NCBI RefSeq assembly: GCF_022539665.2 | Contig: NC_081334.1 | Span: 4,030,001-4,094,000 of the forward strand | Direction: 5' to 3' | From: Daphnia carinata | Lineage: Eukaryota; Arthropoda; Branchiopoda; Diplostraca; Daphniidae | Length of the DNA: 64,000 nucleotides | Part shown: positions 10,107 to 20,999 of the stretch, in pieces | Position numbering within the stretch: position 1 is the first letter of the stretch | Layout of the letters: each line of letters opens with the position of its first letter | Translations under genes and position numbers: made by a program | Notes under the pieces: generated by a model | The model's input: only the letters and a program-made list of their open reading frames with translations | Told to the model about the DNA's origin: nothing | The model's database searches: none

Positions 10107-12017
10107 ATGTCTAGGGAAGCTACTTCTATGAGTGGATTTTGGCGGACACAGCTAACAACATTTGCCGTCTTATTTGCTGGATATGCATCCTATACATATA
10201 ACCGAAAAAGCGGTACGAAGATTAGCTACATTTATATTATTGACGTGTACATAATATTTGTTCCATTGCCAGTTTCGTTTGCCTTACCTAATTTGATGAA
10301 GAATGGTCTTTTGGATAAAAGTGCTGCAGGTATTAATTTACCCTTTACTTTATCATATAATGAAACAGGTGAATCTTAATTGTCTGACCATACAGGAACC
10401 ATATCAAGCAGCCAAAATACTGCATATGCCATCAGCAAATTCTTGGGGGGTGTTTTGTCAGACAAAATAAGTGCCAAATGGTTATTTTTCTCAGGTTTTG
10501 GTTTTTCTTAAGTTCTCAACTATTTGTTATGACATCTAAACTTGCCCTTATTTCTGTAACAGGTTTGGTACTCAGTGGAGGAGCAACTGTGTTATTCTCA
10601 ACGTCTTCATCATTAACAATGTTTGCTGCCTTATGGTTTTTAAATGGTTTTGCTCAAGGAGCTGGCTGGCCAGCTTGTGCCAAGTTGCTCAAAAAAGTAA
10701 AAAGCAGCCTAAAAATTTTGCATTTTTGAAAGATTAAAATATAAATATATATATTACCTAAATAAACTTCTTTTTAGTGGTTCAGCCCTGAACAATTTGG
10801 AACATTTTGGAGTGCACTTTCTGCTTCTTCCAATGTTTCAGGATCTCTCTGTCCATTCTTGGCAACTTCGATAATTGCACAATTTGACTGGCGAGCTAGT
10901 CTACTTGTGTCTGGTATGACATTCGAACACAATATAAATATAATGTCAGTTACCATTAAGTTCCTAACTGATTTACAGGCGGAGTTACCCTGACCAGCGC
11001 AATTTGTGTTGCATTAATGTTACGTGATAGTCCAATCGAAGCTGGGTTTAACAAAGATTTTAGTCAAGAAGCTACGAAGAAGAAAACTGATGGGAAGTCT
11101 ACGGCGCACCGGCTGACGTGGAAAAATCTCATTCAATCGCCTTTCCTGTGGCTCGTTTCTGCCGTTTACTTGGTCGTTTTCGCTGCCAAAACAAGTGTAA
11201 CCGAATGGGGTCAACTGTATTTAATTGAAGACCTGGGCCATTCAGCCTTCACCGGTAAAACGTTGCCTTTTACTATTTAGTTGCAGAGAGCATCTGAATA
11301 TTCTACTTCACTGCCATTCAGGAAGCGGTTTTATAAGTGCAGTAGAAACGGGAGGCTTCTTCGGAGGAATCGCCGCTGGATACGTAACCGACTGGCTTAA
11401 GAAAAAAGTCCGTCTTTAATGTGTTTTACTTCGATTCAATTTCACAAGCTTTTGTTTTTCTTCATTTTAGTGGGGTAAAAAAACACCTGGTAATCCACGG
11501 ATGTTTGCAGCCATTTGGTTTATGGCTGGAGTTGCGGGATTCTTATTTGTTTTGACCACTTTCGTGACGACATATACCTCACAGGTTAAGCAATTAAATC
11601 AAATTTTTGGAGGATTAATCTACAGGATTAATATTGAATTTCTTGCAGTTTTTCCTTACTGTGATAGGATTCGGTTTAGGGGCGTGTCTGTACGCGTGCA
11701 TTGCAATATATGGAATAGTCGCTTCTGAGTCCTATCCTTCTCACTTGAGCGGAACGGCGCATGCAGTTGTTGCGCTAGCAGCTAATGGTAATCTAAACAA
11801 TTTCAAACATTAGAGAAAACCATTTCGTATTTCTTTTTTTTTCTTTTTAGTGGGAGCAATATTGTCCGGGTTACCTTGTAGTTATGTGGCTCAGTTATAC
11901 AACTGGCGTGCAATATTTATAGTATTGGAAGTTTTGGCGGCAGCCGCAGCCCTGTTTTTAATTGTATTCCGCAAAGTGACCCCAGGATTGCCTGAAGATA
12001 AACCCAAATCCCAGTGA
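10107..12017 (+). CDS. SLC37A4: Glucose-6-phosphate translocase (SLC37 family)
   Basis: Homologue of SLC37A4, the endoplasmic reticulum antiporter that exchanges glucose-6-phosphate for phosphate and feeds the luminal glucose-6-phosphatase. Ten exons: 10107-10212, 10273-10329, 10396-10494, 10563-10696, 10778-10913, 10979-11254, 11322-11407, 11471-11584, 11649-11787 and 11851-12017, giving 437 residues, the family's usual size. The first membrane helix is [20 protein letters not shown]. The major-facilitator loop motif [15 protein letters not shown] follows helix 2, and [11 protein letters not shown] and a second [17 protein letters not shown] repeat mark the two halves. The C-terminus is short and lysine-containing (DKPKSQ), compatible with ER retention. 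Frames agree at every junction. The SLC37A4 type fits better than A1-A3 by length. Confidence 0.92.
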
Positions 12018-12564
12018 AATAACCAATGAAAAATTAGTTTTTAAAAATCCCTAATGCATTTACTTTATTTCTTCCTAAACCTAATCAGTCCTGATTTAAC
12101 CATTCTAGAACAAAATAGAAAAACAATTCTAAACATTTACGCCAAATACTTTCTTTAGTTATCTATGCCAGTTTTTTTGACTAGGGGAATCTGAATGTTT
12201 GCAGAACCTTCTCATTACCATAAAAAAAGCAGCTGTACATGAAATATCCAAGATTTTTGTAAACCTTTAGTTTAGATGCTTGCTCCGGAACCCATCACTG
12301 CATTGACATTCCTGCAAATGTCCAACTAACTGGCAAATATTTCCTAGTAGAAGAAATTCTTTAGTTTTCAGTTACTTTATACTGTACCACCAACAGATCT
12401 ATGCCGAAGATCCTAAAGAATTCTTCCTAAACTACAATGCAGTGCAAGTTAGATCAATTTAATTATTAGTTTGTATAAATAGGCTTGAATTTGATATGAT
12501 TTTATCTAAGAGAACCACATCCTTAATACACTTCTAAACAATAAACTTGTTGTACTTTACATCT
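12018..12564. other. Shared 3' flanks of convergent SLC37A4 and NDUFV3
   Basis: No coding signal. The two genes are transcribed towards each other and their 3' untranslated regions probably lie here, possibly overlapping. Confidence 0.5.
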
Positions 12565-13137
12565 TTACTTCTTCAGGCTTGATGGCTGGGGAATTCTAAA
12601 GGGCTTCATTGCTTTTTCAATGTCATAGTGAGACATAATGTTGTATGTGTAGTATTCAGGGTTTTTATATGGTCCTTGTTTTGATGCTCCAGGACCTACA
12701 ACTAAAAAAAAACTCTAATTTTATTATTCACATGAGCATTAAGGATATAGTACCTGGTTCTTTCGTTGGAGGCTTCGCTGTTGCTGCAGCAGCTGCTTTG
12801 GGGTTTGGTGTATTAGATTTCGGTGCTTCAGCAGAATAATAACGAAAACAGGCTGGCATCACCTTAAATAGTAAGTTAGGTTGTGACAAAATGTACCAGA
12901 AACCAAGGGATAGCAATATTTTTAAAATAAATTTGTTTTGATTAACCATTTTTCAAACCAACTTCAAGTTAGGTAAGTTGGTAACTCACTTGAACTGAAA
13001 CTAGGAAATCATCTGTTAACACATGCTATATTGGGTTAACAGTGCTTAATGAACATTTATGCTCCAGCAATATATTTCTTTTAAAGTTTGCAACAGTAAA
13101 TGGCTACCTTTCTCATATTTGGGCGAATAAACGACAT
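12565..13137 (-). CDS. NDUFV3: NADH dehydrogenase flavoprotein 3, complex I 10 kDa subunit
   Basis: Accessory subunit of mitochondrial complex I that sits near NDUFV1 and NDUFV2 in the electron input module. Exons 13137-13108, 12862-12754 and 12695-12565 give 89 residues. The N-terminus is basic and serine-containing (MSFIRPNMRK, then RYYSAE), as expected of a mitochondrial presequence. A low-complexity Ala/Pro/Lys linker follows. The diagnostic C-terminal block is PYKNPEYYTYNIMSHYDIE followed by FRIPQPSS, which is the conserved end of this family. It is a short form, without the long variable exon known in vertebrates. It is divergent with MANBAL, about 320 bases away. Confidence 0.88.
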
Positions 13138-13458
13138 TTTTCTCAGATTTACTCCCTCCGAAATCAAAACTTATTTGGTTCTAGAAATCAGCTGAGAAAA
13201 TGATTAATGAGTTGCAGACGACGCATTTGTATGGTTAAGCAACGACAAAATAAGGACTTGGAGTTGCAAGTTGCGAAACCCCGTTTTGTTTCTTTTTTTT
13301 TTTTTGGTTTTATAGCTACCTCTAGATGTCAGCATCTTTTCTGTCATTAAACATGGTGGTGCGTTTTCTTCTTGTGTTATTTGCTCTAAAATTGTTTTGT
13401 TATTCCTAAATCTTTCGAATGACGTTTCATTTTTTTCCTTTGATTTTTGTAGGCCGCA
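13138..13458. promoter_or_regulatory. Intergenic promoter region NDUFV3/MANBAL
   Basis: The two start codons are divergent and 321 bases apart. A 5' untranslated intron of MANBAL seems to end at the AG at 13451-13452, just before its ATG, so the MANBAL start site lies upstream, probably near 13320-13390. Core promoter elements are not clear. Confidence 0.4.
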
Positions 13459-13756
13459 ATGATTGACGTGGAGGAAACAACATTTGATCTCTTTTTAAGA
13501 TATGGGCTCTTTTTTGGAGCAATTTTCCAATTAGTCTGCATAGGCGCAGCGATTTTTGGACCTGAAATTTCAGAAAGTCATTCCAAGGTAAGTGAATAAG
13601 TAACTATGAAATTAACTTATTTGAAATCAAAATTCCGGTTGCTAGGATGACAACAGCGAAGATTCTGGTTCTGAACATGGTAGTCCAACAAATGCAGGCC
13701 CCAAGCATTCAGGACAGCACAATCGACGAAAGATAGATAAAAAAAAGAGGAGGTGA
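13459..13756 (+). CDS. MANBAL: MANBAL-like small membrane protein
   Basis: Homologue of the small protein MANBAL, of unknown function. Exons 13459-13587 and 13646-13756 give 79 residues. The key block TFDLFLRYGLFFGAIFQLVCI matches the conserved membrane helix of the family. A Ser/Asp/His linker and a strongly basic tail (RRKIDKKKRR) follow, as in vertebrate members. The start is the first ATG after the 5' untranslated acceptor. It is probably anchored in an internal membrane with the basic tail cytosolic, which is inference. Confidence 0.85.
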
Positions 13757-14011
13757 AGACAACCGTCACCCTTGTGATCAAATCTTGTACTTGGGTGTAT
13801 TTCTCATACATGTGGCATCTTTCTTAAGACCCAGTTTTAAGTTATTAACTCAATTTTATTGAATTGTGGTTCTTTGTTTTTCTTTAAATTTTCAACTTGA
13901 ATACATAGAGGATAGATGGAACAAACGTGAATTCAATGCATGGTATATAGTACATAGGAAATGAGGTTGGACACCAGCAATAAAGACTATTACAGATAAA
14001 CCATCCATTAT

Positions 14012-14278
14012 TTAGTGTTTACCAAAAAGTGTTAAAATGATCTTAAGCATAAAGAAAAATTTCTTTAAACTGCCATCTCCGTACTGTTTATCATTATGCA
14101 GTTTCCAATGCCTTTTGACAATATTATGGGTTGCGAGGGGACTGGGATCCTTTATGTTGTCTAGTTTCCGCTCTCCCACAGCCGCAGCGTCCGCACAGTC
14201 ATCCTGGAAAACGATTAACACGAATGCGATAACTGTCAACAGGAGAACACTTCTCTTCCATCGAAATGTCCTCTTCAT
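14012..14278 (-). CDS. Small secreted-type protein, unidentified
   Basis: An 88-residue open frame starts with a basic N-terminus and a strong hydrophobic stretch (KRSVLLLTVIAFVLIVF) ending near an Ala-rich site (CADAAAVG), as in a signal peptide. A dibasic Val-Lys-Arg site lies at about residue 55 and the C-terminus is FGKH after a hydrophobic segment. The frame stays open further upstream to 14386, but this internal Met is the best start because of the signal peptide. The 3' end may be wrong if a further intron exists. Peptide-hormone precursor is one possibility; no known family was recognised. Confidence 0.35.
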   Translation of the reverse strand: MKRTFRWKRSVLLLTVIAFVLIVFQDDCADAAAVGERKLDNIKDPSPLATHNIVKRHWKLHNDKQYGDGSLKKFFFMLKIILTLFGKH

Positions 14279-14604
14279 AGCGACTTGTTCAGCTTCTGCT
14301 ACTATAAATGAAATACTCTTGAACATCCAATTTCTAATGGCTATTAATCTAGTGCTTGCTAGTACCACAATTCGTTCAAAATGCAAATCTTCCTAAAATC
14401 AGCGTAATCAATTTTGCGACCTAGCCGTTGTCGCGTACACAAACAGAATGAAATGTTAAAGAAAGAATGAGTGAGAACCTAGGTTAGAGCGGACACGCCA
14501 AAGTCCCCTCCAGCATTGTTAACGAAAACGAAAAAGGGGGTTGACAAGGGCCCACTTTCACCTCATGCCGCTGCTCGCATGGCAAAATACGATGGAATTC
14601 TGGG

Positions 14605-15693
14605 TTAGCTGCGATCACTGCGATTGAGAATGGTGTGCAGTATAACTGCTGCGGCAGCAGACACATTCATTGAATCTATGTTTTTGTTCAGGTTAGGCCG
14701 AGCTTCGATATAAAGCCGGTGGGTACACAACGATACAAGTTCTTCAGGTAAACCTTGTCCTTCATTACCTTTAAATGAGAGGGGAAAAAATGGTAAACTT
14801 TAAAAGAACGACGGAATGTTCATTGATTAAAATTTTTACCCAATATGATAAGGGTTGGATTTTTTCGAAAAAATGAACCGACTGGACTACATACTAGTGA
14901 CTTTTCGTTTGTTTCATCATTGTGTGAACCAGTCCCCACAATATCCCATTTGGACTCCTTGAGAATTTGGCAGAACTGAGATGGGTTATTGACTGAATAG
15001 ACAGGCATTAACTCCATTACCCCAGAACTTGCTTTACTGACAACTGGAGTCAATGAACAGCTATGTTCAACAAACGCATAACAATATGTAACATATAATA
15101 TAAAGAATGATTACATTAACACTAAATTTAAAAATTTTTTACCCTTACCTTTTGTGGGAGCTGACAAAGACCTTGTTACATCCCATGAAATAAGCAGACC
15201 TCAGGACTGAACCAAAGTTCATAGGATCCTGGATTTCATTGAGCAATAGCCACACTGGTGATTGGCAAGATTCTTTTTCTGATTGGGAGTTTGCAATAAA
15301 TTTCTGAGTACAAGGGGTGGGTATATAATATAAACGAGTAGCTTTAGCAAGTAGCCCTTGATTTGGCTTTCCTTTTGGTGCAATATTGTCAATCTTGCTC
15401 TGCGGAAGAACTTGAGTTTTAACGTTCTCCGCCCAACATCGTTCGAGAATTTCTTTAGCTCGTACATTGTGGTTCAGCAAATCTCTCCGGTAGAAAACAG
15501 TCTCAATGGAACGACGTTTAGCTTCGATTGCACAACTGATCGGGTGAATGCCGAAGAGAATATCAAAACAAAGCTCCTGGCGACCTGGACTCTTCTTTCC
15601 ATCTAATGTCATCAAATCTAAACCAGCCTTTAAAATAGAACTTGTACTAAATGTTCTTTGCATAACAAAATGAGAAACTTTGGAGGACCACAT
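14605..15693 (-). CDS. MRM1: Mitochondrial rRNA 2'-O-methyltransferase 1
   Basis: SpoU-type (SPOUT) RNA methyltransferase expected to methylate a ribose in the mitochondrial large-subunit rRNA. Exons 15693-15149, 15060-14840 and 14768-14605 give 309 residues. The N-terminus (MWSSKVSHFVMQRTFSTSS) is a typical mitochondrial presequence. A substrate-binding domain begins at LCFDILFGIHPI. All three SpoU motifs are visible: motif 1 NEIQDPMNFGSVLRSAYFMG, motif 2 LIILGNEGQGLP and motif 3 IDSMNVSAAAAVIL. It is somewhat shorter than human MRM1. Upstream in-frame codons before 15693 lack an ATG. Confidence 0.92.
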
Positions 15694-18141
15694 GTTAGTT
15701 TTTGAATAACTTCTACAACATCGTCTGCACAACTGCAGGCGGTGCCGGCTTTTTTAAAATCTTACTTTCCTTTCAATCCTAGTTTCTGGATCCCTTATTT
15801 CCCAGTCCAATTCATTACAACCTAAATTCAAATAAGTAATACAGGAAGAGGCTAATACAAAATACCGGGACACTTTAATTAGCAATCGGCCAACTTGGCA
15901 CTTGTTTGCCAATACTTTCGCAAATAGAACGTCGTTTCGCTTTTGCTTCTTTGTAATAGAGGTAATAACGACCCCTTAAACGGATAGCTGATTGTCCTTG
16001 TAAATTTAGGTAGTCATCGCATCACAACACAAATTCCTTTTCCAAACGGTCGCTGATGAAGGATTGCATTCTTTCTTTGTAAATTTACTCCAACACCGGC
16101 AGCGAATCGTTTGGCTGGTTAATAACACTTCAATGTTAAATAGCGATCCGTCTGCGAACTAGCCTACTTACTTACCACATAGTTAAAAGGGATATGCAAT
16201 ACTGCGTCTCCATTAAGCATTGATGTGAGAGCTTGTGCGACTATGCTTCGAAGCACAACGACCTGCTTAATATTTCCAATTGTGAGAAAATGAGATACAG
16301 CGTTACATTCAAAATTTTCCTTTTAACATTAAACATGCGACTATATGGCCGACTAAAAGAAAGAATGCTTCCCCAACCAATATTTGTTTGTTCTGGAATA
16401 CAGTTCGCAAGAGGAGATGCCTAGTTTTATTAGTTCAACAAATAGAGAAAGGTGTTAATTAAGTGTGAGGTATGTGAAAATTAACAGAATGTGGCTTGGC
16501 GCAAAGTGTTAGAAGGAGGTCATCCTGTTCTTAGTTCTTTGGACGTACCAATCGACGTGAGGATATGTTGAGGAAAATATACAAATTCCAACCAAAATAA
16601 CGTCCAGTATTGTTTTTAGTTTGACAAAACTTTCCGCGAGTGTGACTTTCCTTCAAGTTATGCATGTCAGTTTCAATTACGAGTCCTAGAATGGCCATGC
16701 GTGTGATTACAATCATGCTGGATGGTTGCATTTTCACTGTGCGACAGTGCAGGGCGTATCTTAAGCGTGCTTTCTAATCTCGGCATTTTGCAACGAAAAA
16801 AAGCTAACCTTTTCCCCCATGGGAAAGCAGAAGTAGTCCTTTATACGAAAAGCATTTCCGTTTAAGTCTAAACAGGCAAACTTGAGTTTTTCGTATCCGG
16901 ACAGCTCGAAAGTTTCTCCATGTACTTTTGTAAATACTAATGGGTAAAACGTTTTTTCCTGATTCTTTACGGTTGACGTGAGCGTAGTTGCCTCAGAATT
17001 TTTGAATAAAAAAAACAGTGAATTCCTTTTAATGTCTTAAAAAGAATTGTTAGGCAGTTTTCCAATAAATCTTGTGATGCAACCTACCAAATTGTTGAAA
17101 AAGCGATTTTTACGTTGCAAGCTAGCCGAATCATGAATTACGGTTAATTAGTTTCTTTTCACGAGCAAGAGTGTGACGTCTGTTACAATGTGGAATAGTC
17201 GAGTTTTCCCTTAGATAGCCATACATACCCATTTAATTTGAGATGACGCAGGAGGGGTGCCAGGTTTGGAATGCCGCAAATGGGACTTTCGCTTACGTCA
17301 TGGTCGGTGTAGATGGACGGCACTGCGAACTAGCTAAAAATTGAAAGATGCGAAACAAGGGAAATTAGTTTCATTGTTGTCAATGTAGTAATAGAAAATT
17401 TTCGTTAAATTCTTTTGCCCATACAAAAAACCTTGGGTGTGACGGATGACGTTTCCTTTAGTAGAAATGATGCGTCTGTTTCCTTAACAAAGGCGACGAG
17501 AAAGTATTAACAATCAGCTACCGTGGCAGAGTTCGTCAACCGAATCAATGCGAGGCTTAAATGATCAACCTCAATATTGCCAAGTGTTTATCGACAAGAG
17601 ATACGTCAAATCGTAACTGCTTGAGGGAAATCAAACTTTCACTGGAAGAACAAAAGGATTTAGGAGTTCAAGATCAAGATGATTAGTCGAAATGGTATGA
17701 AAAGGAAAGTGAAACTTATAACTTAGTACACGGATACCGCTGCATTAAACCATAGAAGGAAAGCACTTATTGTTGAATTCTGGCGCAAGGCGGGATGGCT
17801 GTAGCCTAATCCCATCGTTTACATCGAACATTTGCGTGATAGCTCAAAGGGAAAGCTGAAAAACGTTCCTTAGGTGCCTGTTTCTTTTTGAAAATCGTGC
17901 CTTCATGCTGAAATGGCACTCGGTAGTTACTACTCTGCCTTTTCTTCTTCTAATTGCAGAGAATAGGAAGCTACTTTTATTCGCTCGTGACGCCTAATAA
18001 TTATTTTACAGAAAACGTATATTACTCAAAAGAATTTTCCTAATCAAGGGGAAAACATTTTACATAAGTATGCAAATTAATTGAAACAGTGGAACAGGTG
18101 AGGTATCAGACACTGGATTGCAAAGAAAGTAAATGAAGATG
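15694..18141. other. Gene-poor 2.4 kb gap
   Basis: No open frame in either strand shows a family motif, signal peptide or a chain of splice sites. The part beside 15694 should contain the MRM1 promoter, and the part beside 18141 the ASF1 3' untranslated region. The rest may hold regulatory DNA or a non-coding transcript, but I see no direct evidence. Confidence 0.45.
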
Positions 18142-18865
18142 TTATACTACTTCCATAGTGCTGTGGCTCGACTCGCTGTGAATGTAGGACTTGAGTGGAG
18201 GTTCCATGAGACTATTCTCGGTGTTTTCACGTATTTCAACTTGGGACTCGGTTTCCATTTCATTCGGTGCTTCACACGCTTCGCCACCCCAGTCTATTTT
18301 AAATCGGGTAACTCTTGGCTCTTCCAGAATGTTCCGTGTCATCTAACAAAACGAAATTGCTTAATGAAGAGAAAATTCAATTCAATCAACCAAAATCACC
18401 TTATCAAATTGGGGTACTGGTGGTGGATTGTCCTTAAGTTCAGGATCTGTGTAATCATTGTTGACGAAATAACCCACTCTTACAAATTCATGTTCCTTGT
18501 AAGAACAAGTAAGCAGGACTGCAGTTACACCAATAGCATCAGCTACTGGAATTTTTTCAGGATCTGGCTGGTCCGCTTGGAAGACAAATTTGTGTTTCCC
18601 AACTGGAACTGGACCGACAACTACAGTGTCAAGAATCTGGTCATGTGCTGCACTTTCTGCTGATCCTACATATGTCAATTTCCACTCCAAATCTACCACA
18701 ATGACAATTTGTTGTTAAAAGAGACAAATAACTGGCAAAATAATTAAGCGGCTTGCCTTCTGGAATTTCATCGATGCATTCGAAAACGATCTCAAATTGG
18801 AATGGACTGAAAAATGTGCAGGGGTTGTTCAAGACTTTGACATCGCAAATATGAACTTTCGCCAT
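18142..18865 (-). CDS. ASF1: Histone chaperone ASF1
   Basis: Homologue of anti-silencing function 1, which binds the H3-H4 dimer and hands it to CAF-1 or HIRA for nucleosome assembly. Exons 18865-18757, 18692-18400 and 18342-18142 give 200 residues. The immunoglobulin-like core is nearly canonical: MAKVHICDVKVLNNP at the start, then FQFEIVFECI, EWKLTYVGSAES, and VGYFVNNDYTDPEL, where the Val-Gly-Tyr-Tyr/Phe-Val strand is part of the H3 contact. NILEEPRVTRFKIDW ends the core. A 45-residue acidic, Ser-rich tail follows, as in metazoan ASF1. Intron 1 is a GC-AG intron. Single-copy type rather than vertebrate ASF1A/B. Confidence 0.95.
18693..18756 (-). other. GC-AG intron (ASF1 intron 1)
   Basis: The donor is CAGAAG/GCAAGC and the acceptor is GTGGTAG/ATTTGG. 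The intron is 64 nt in phase 1. It joins Ile-Pro-Glu to Asp-Leu-Glu-Trp, exactly as the conserved ASF1 protein requires. Confidence 0.85.
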
Positions 18866-19429
18866 TTGTGGTATAAAAAAACCCAGAAAATAAGATCTTC
18901 TATGAATTATTCTTCTTTAATGTCTATTGTGCTTAAATGTTTATTACCTAGAGCAACAGTTGATACTTGAGTTAAAAAAACGAAATGGCTCAAAAAATTT
19001 CAGTAAGCTACATGCACACAACGAAGAGAAAAGCCACTACGACTGCCCTGCCGCCAAAAATTCCACAACGATGCACGATGGTAAAAATTCAGGGTAGCCT
19101 TGTCATGCGAAATTTTTGTATTAAAAATTAGTAATTTGCTAAATTGTACATGCCACGCTATGTAAATTTAACTGGTATACAATTTAACTTTTCCGTTTGT
19201 TTATGGTTCAAAATTAACATTGGCTGGCAGAATTTTTAGTTTCTGCTACTATTGTTTCCATTTTATTGACGTTGAAAAACTACACAATCTTGTATGCCTA
19301 CGCAGAAAATCGCAAACAAAGAAATGCATTGGGCATTCACATACCATAACATCAGTTCATTATGATTTTCTTACTCAAACGGAATTCAAAGTTATCCGGT
19401 CCAGTAAAATACATCTGGGATTTTCTCAA

Positions 19430-20282
19430 TTAAACTGATTCGCAGATGTGATCAATGAACAAGCTGCTACATAAATAGTCGACCCAGAAATATCCGCTTT
19501 CAAAATCAAAATCCATCCAGAGATAGACGCAATAGCCAAAATCGTTGTGACTAGGTTTACCCGATTGCCAATTGGTATAAGTGAAGCGCTGGAAAGGCTC
19601 AGTGGAGGCCCACTCGTACGTTCTGTTATAACCTTTCTGAGGAAACTTCCCTGAAGTCCAATACCTTTGGTCTCCCAGTTCTGATTTGGTTTTTCAAATA
19701 AAATTTAAATGATTAGGTTTGAAGGTAATAACTCTGGAACTTGAAAGCAAGTTAATTTGACTCACCCTCTGTAACTTGCCAGTGACTGTAAACTAATCTT
19801 TCTTCCTCCACAGTCTCAAGACTTAGAAGAGTCATATTTCCTGTCCTGCAGTATGTGTCCGCTTCATCCCAGCTATGCATCTTCATTTGAAAAATATGTG
19901 CATGAAAAGAAAGAGGAAAAATTGCTATTTACGTTTCTGTAGTATACAGTTACCTTATCTGTCGTGAAGCAATAACATTTGTCTCCCAAGGCCCAGCAGG
20001 GCACTTTAGTGTTGCCTAGAAAATAAGGCGCACAATTTTCTGCAGATTACAAAAAAAAATTAGGGTTAATCAAAATCGTGCCAAAAATTATGTCTCAGAA
20101 TCTTATGAAGAGTAACTAGGGTTCAAGAAATAGAAATTCTTAAGCCAAAGTTGCACTAAGTACTATAAACTTATGCTCAAGTTACCTTTTGTTTGGCTGC
20201 CTCCCAATGTTGCAACACGCACCGTCATACAAAGAGCAGTAAGGGTCAAAGGTAAAAATATCTTGAAAGACTTAACGTACAT
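19430..20282 (-). CDS. Secreted C-type lectin
   Basis: Secreted protein with a single C-type lectin-like domain. Exons 20282-20186, 20039-19954, 19880-19766 and 19680-19430 give 182 residues. Exon 1 is the signal peptide (KIFLPLTLTALCMTVRVATLG). The domain opens with ENCAPYFLG, has CYCFTTDK, then WDEADTYCRTGNMTLLSLE, and closes with FDFESGYFWVDYLCSS and HICESV. The usual calcium/sugar motif (EPN or QPD) is replaced by GKPS, so calcium-dependent sugar binding is doubtful. Its exon boundaries and phases (1, 0, 1) match the lectin part of the next gene, so the two are tandem relatives. A role in immunity or gut defence is typical for the family but inferred. Confidence 0.85.
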
Positions 20283-20999
20283 TTTTGTAAGTGAATTCGA
20301 GCATGAACGATCTTTAACTAATGCTCGGAAACCGAATGTGCAGCATTTATACAACGAAAACAATAACCACGTCTCACGTGCTAATTTTAACGCAACATTA
20401 TCGCTTGATAAACGCTAAAGAGGAAGGGACGAAAGTACATTTATGAGGCAATGCATCAATACTAGTTGATTACTAGTTAATTAAATACACAGTTGGATCT
20501 ACAAGTTTGACCCTTGGTTTCATCAATTTCTTATCTGACTTTTATTTACTTAATGCCTCCAAATCGTGCTTTAATTATCTATAGTGATCATGTTTTTTCT
20601 GGGCTAATCGAACTTCGATTTTCACAAGTTTTGCTAAAAAACCTTTTTTTTCTTTCACCAGTAAAATTGTGCGTATTGTAGCGATCGACTCCAAAGTTCA
20701 TTCAAACAAAACAACCGAATTTGTTCTTGCTTCCTTGAATTGCAATGGGAGATATTGTACTTACCTGAACTGATTCAAAGCCGACCACAGGAGTTCTACA
20801 TTTGATTTATCTTCGAACTAAACTATCGTAAGATCTCTTCGCGTGTGCATAGTACTTCGAATACTGCAACAATAAGTTCCATTAAACTTAAAATTCATGT
20901 AAAGAGTATTCCAGTTTCCAATATTCTATAATTACCCAAAAATTGCTGTTTACGCTACGCTAAACAGTTATTTGATTAACACAAACATCGGCCGCCATA
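20283..20999. other. Intergenic region between the two lectin genes
   Basis: About 700 AT-rich bases with no coding signal. It holds the promoter of the downstream single-domain lectin and the 3' end of the MAM-lectin gene. Confidence 0.45.

Noticed and set aside
18133-18663. 176-residue plus-strand open frame
   Set aside because: It is antisense to ASF1 exons 2 and 3, which are well supported.
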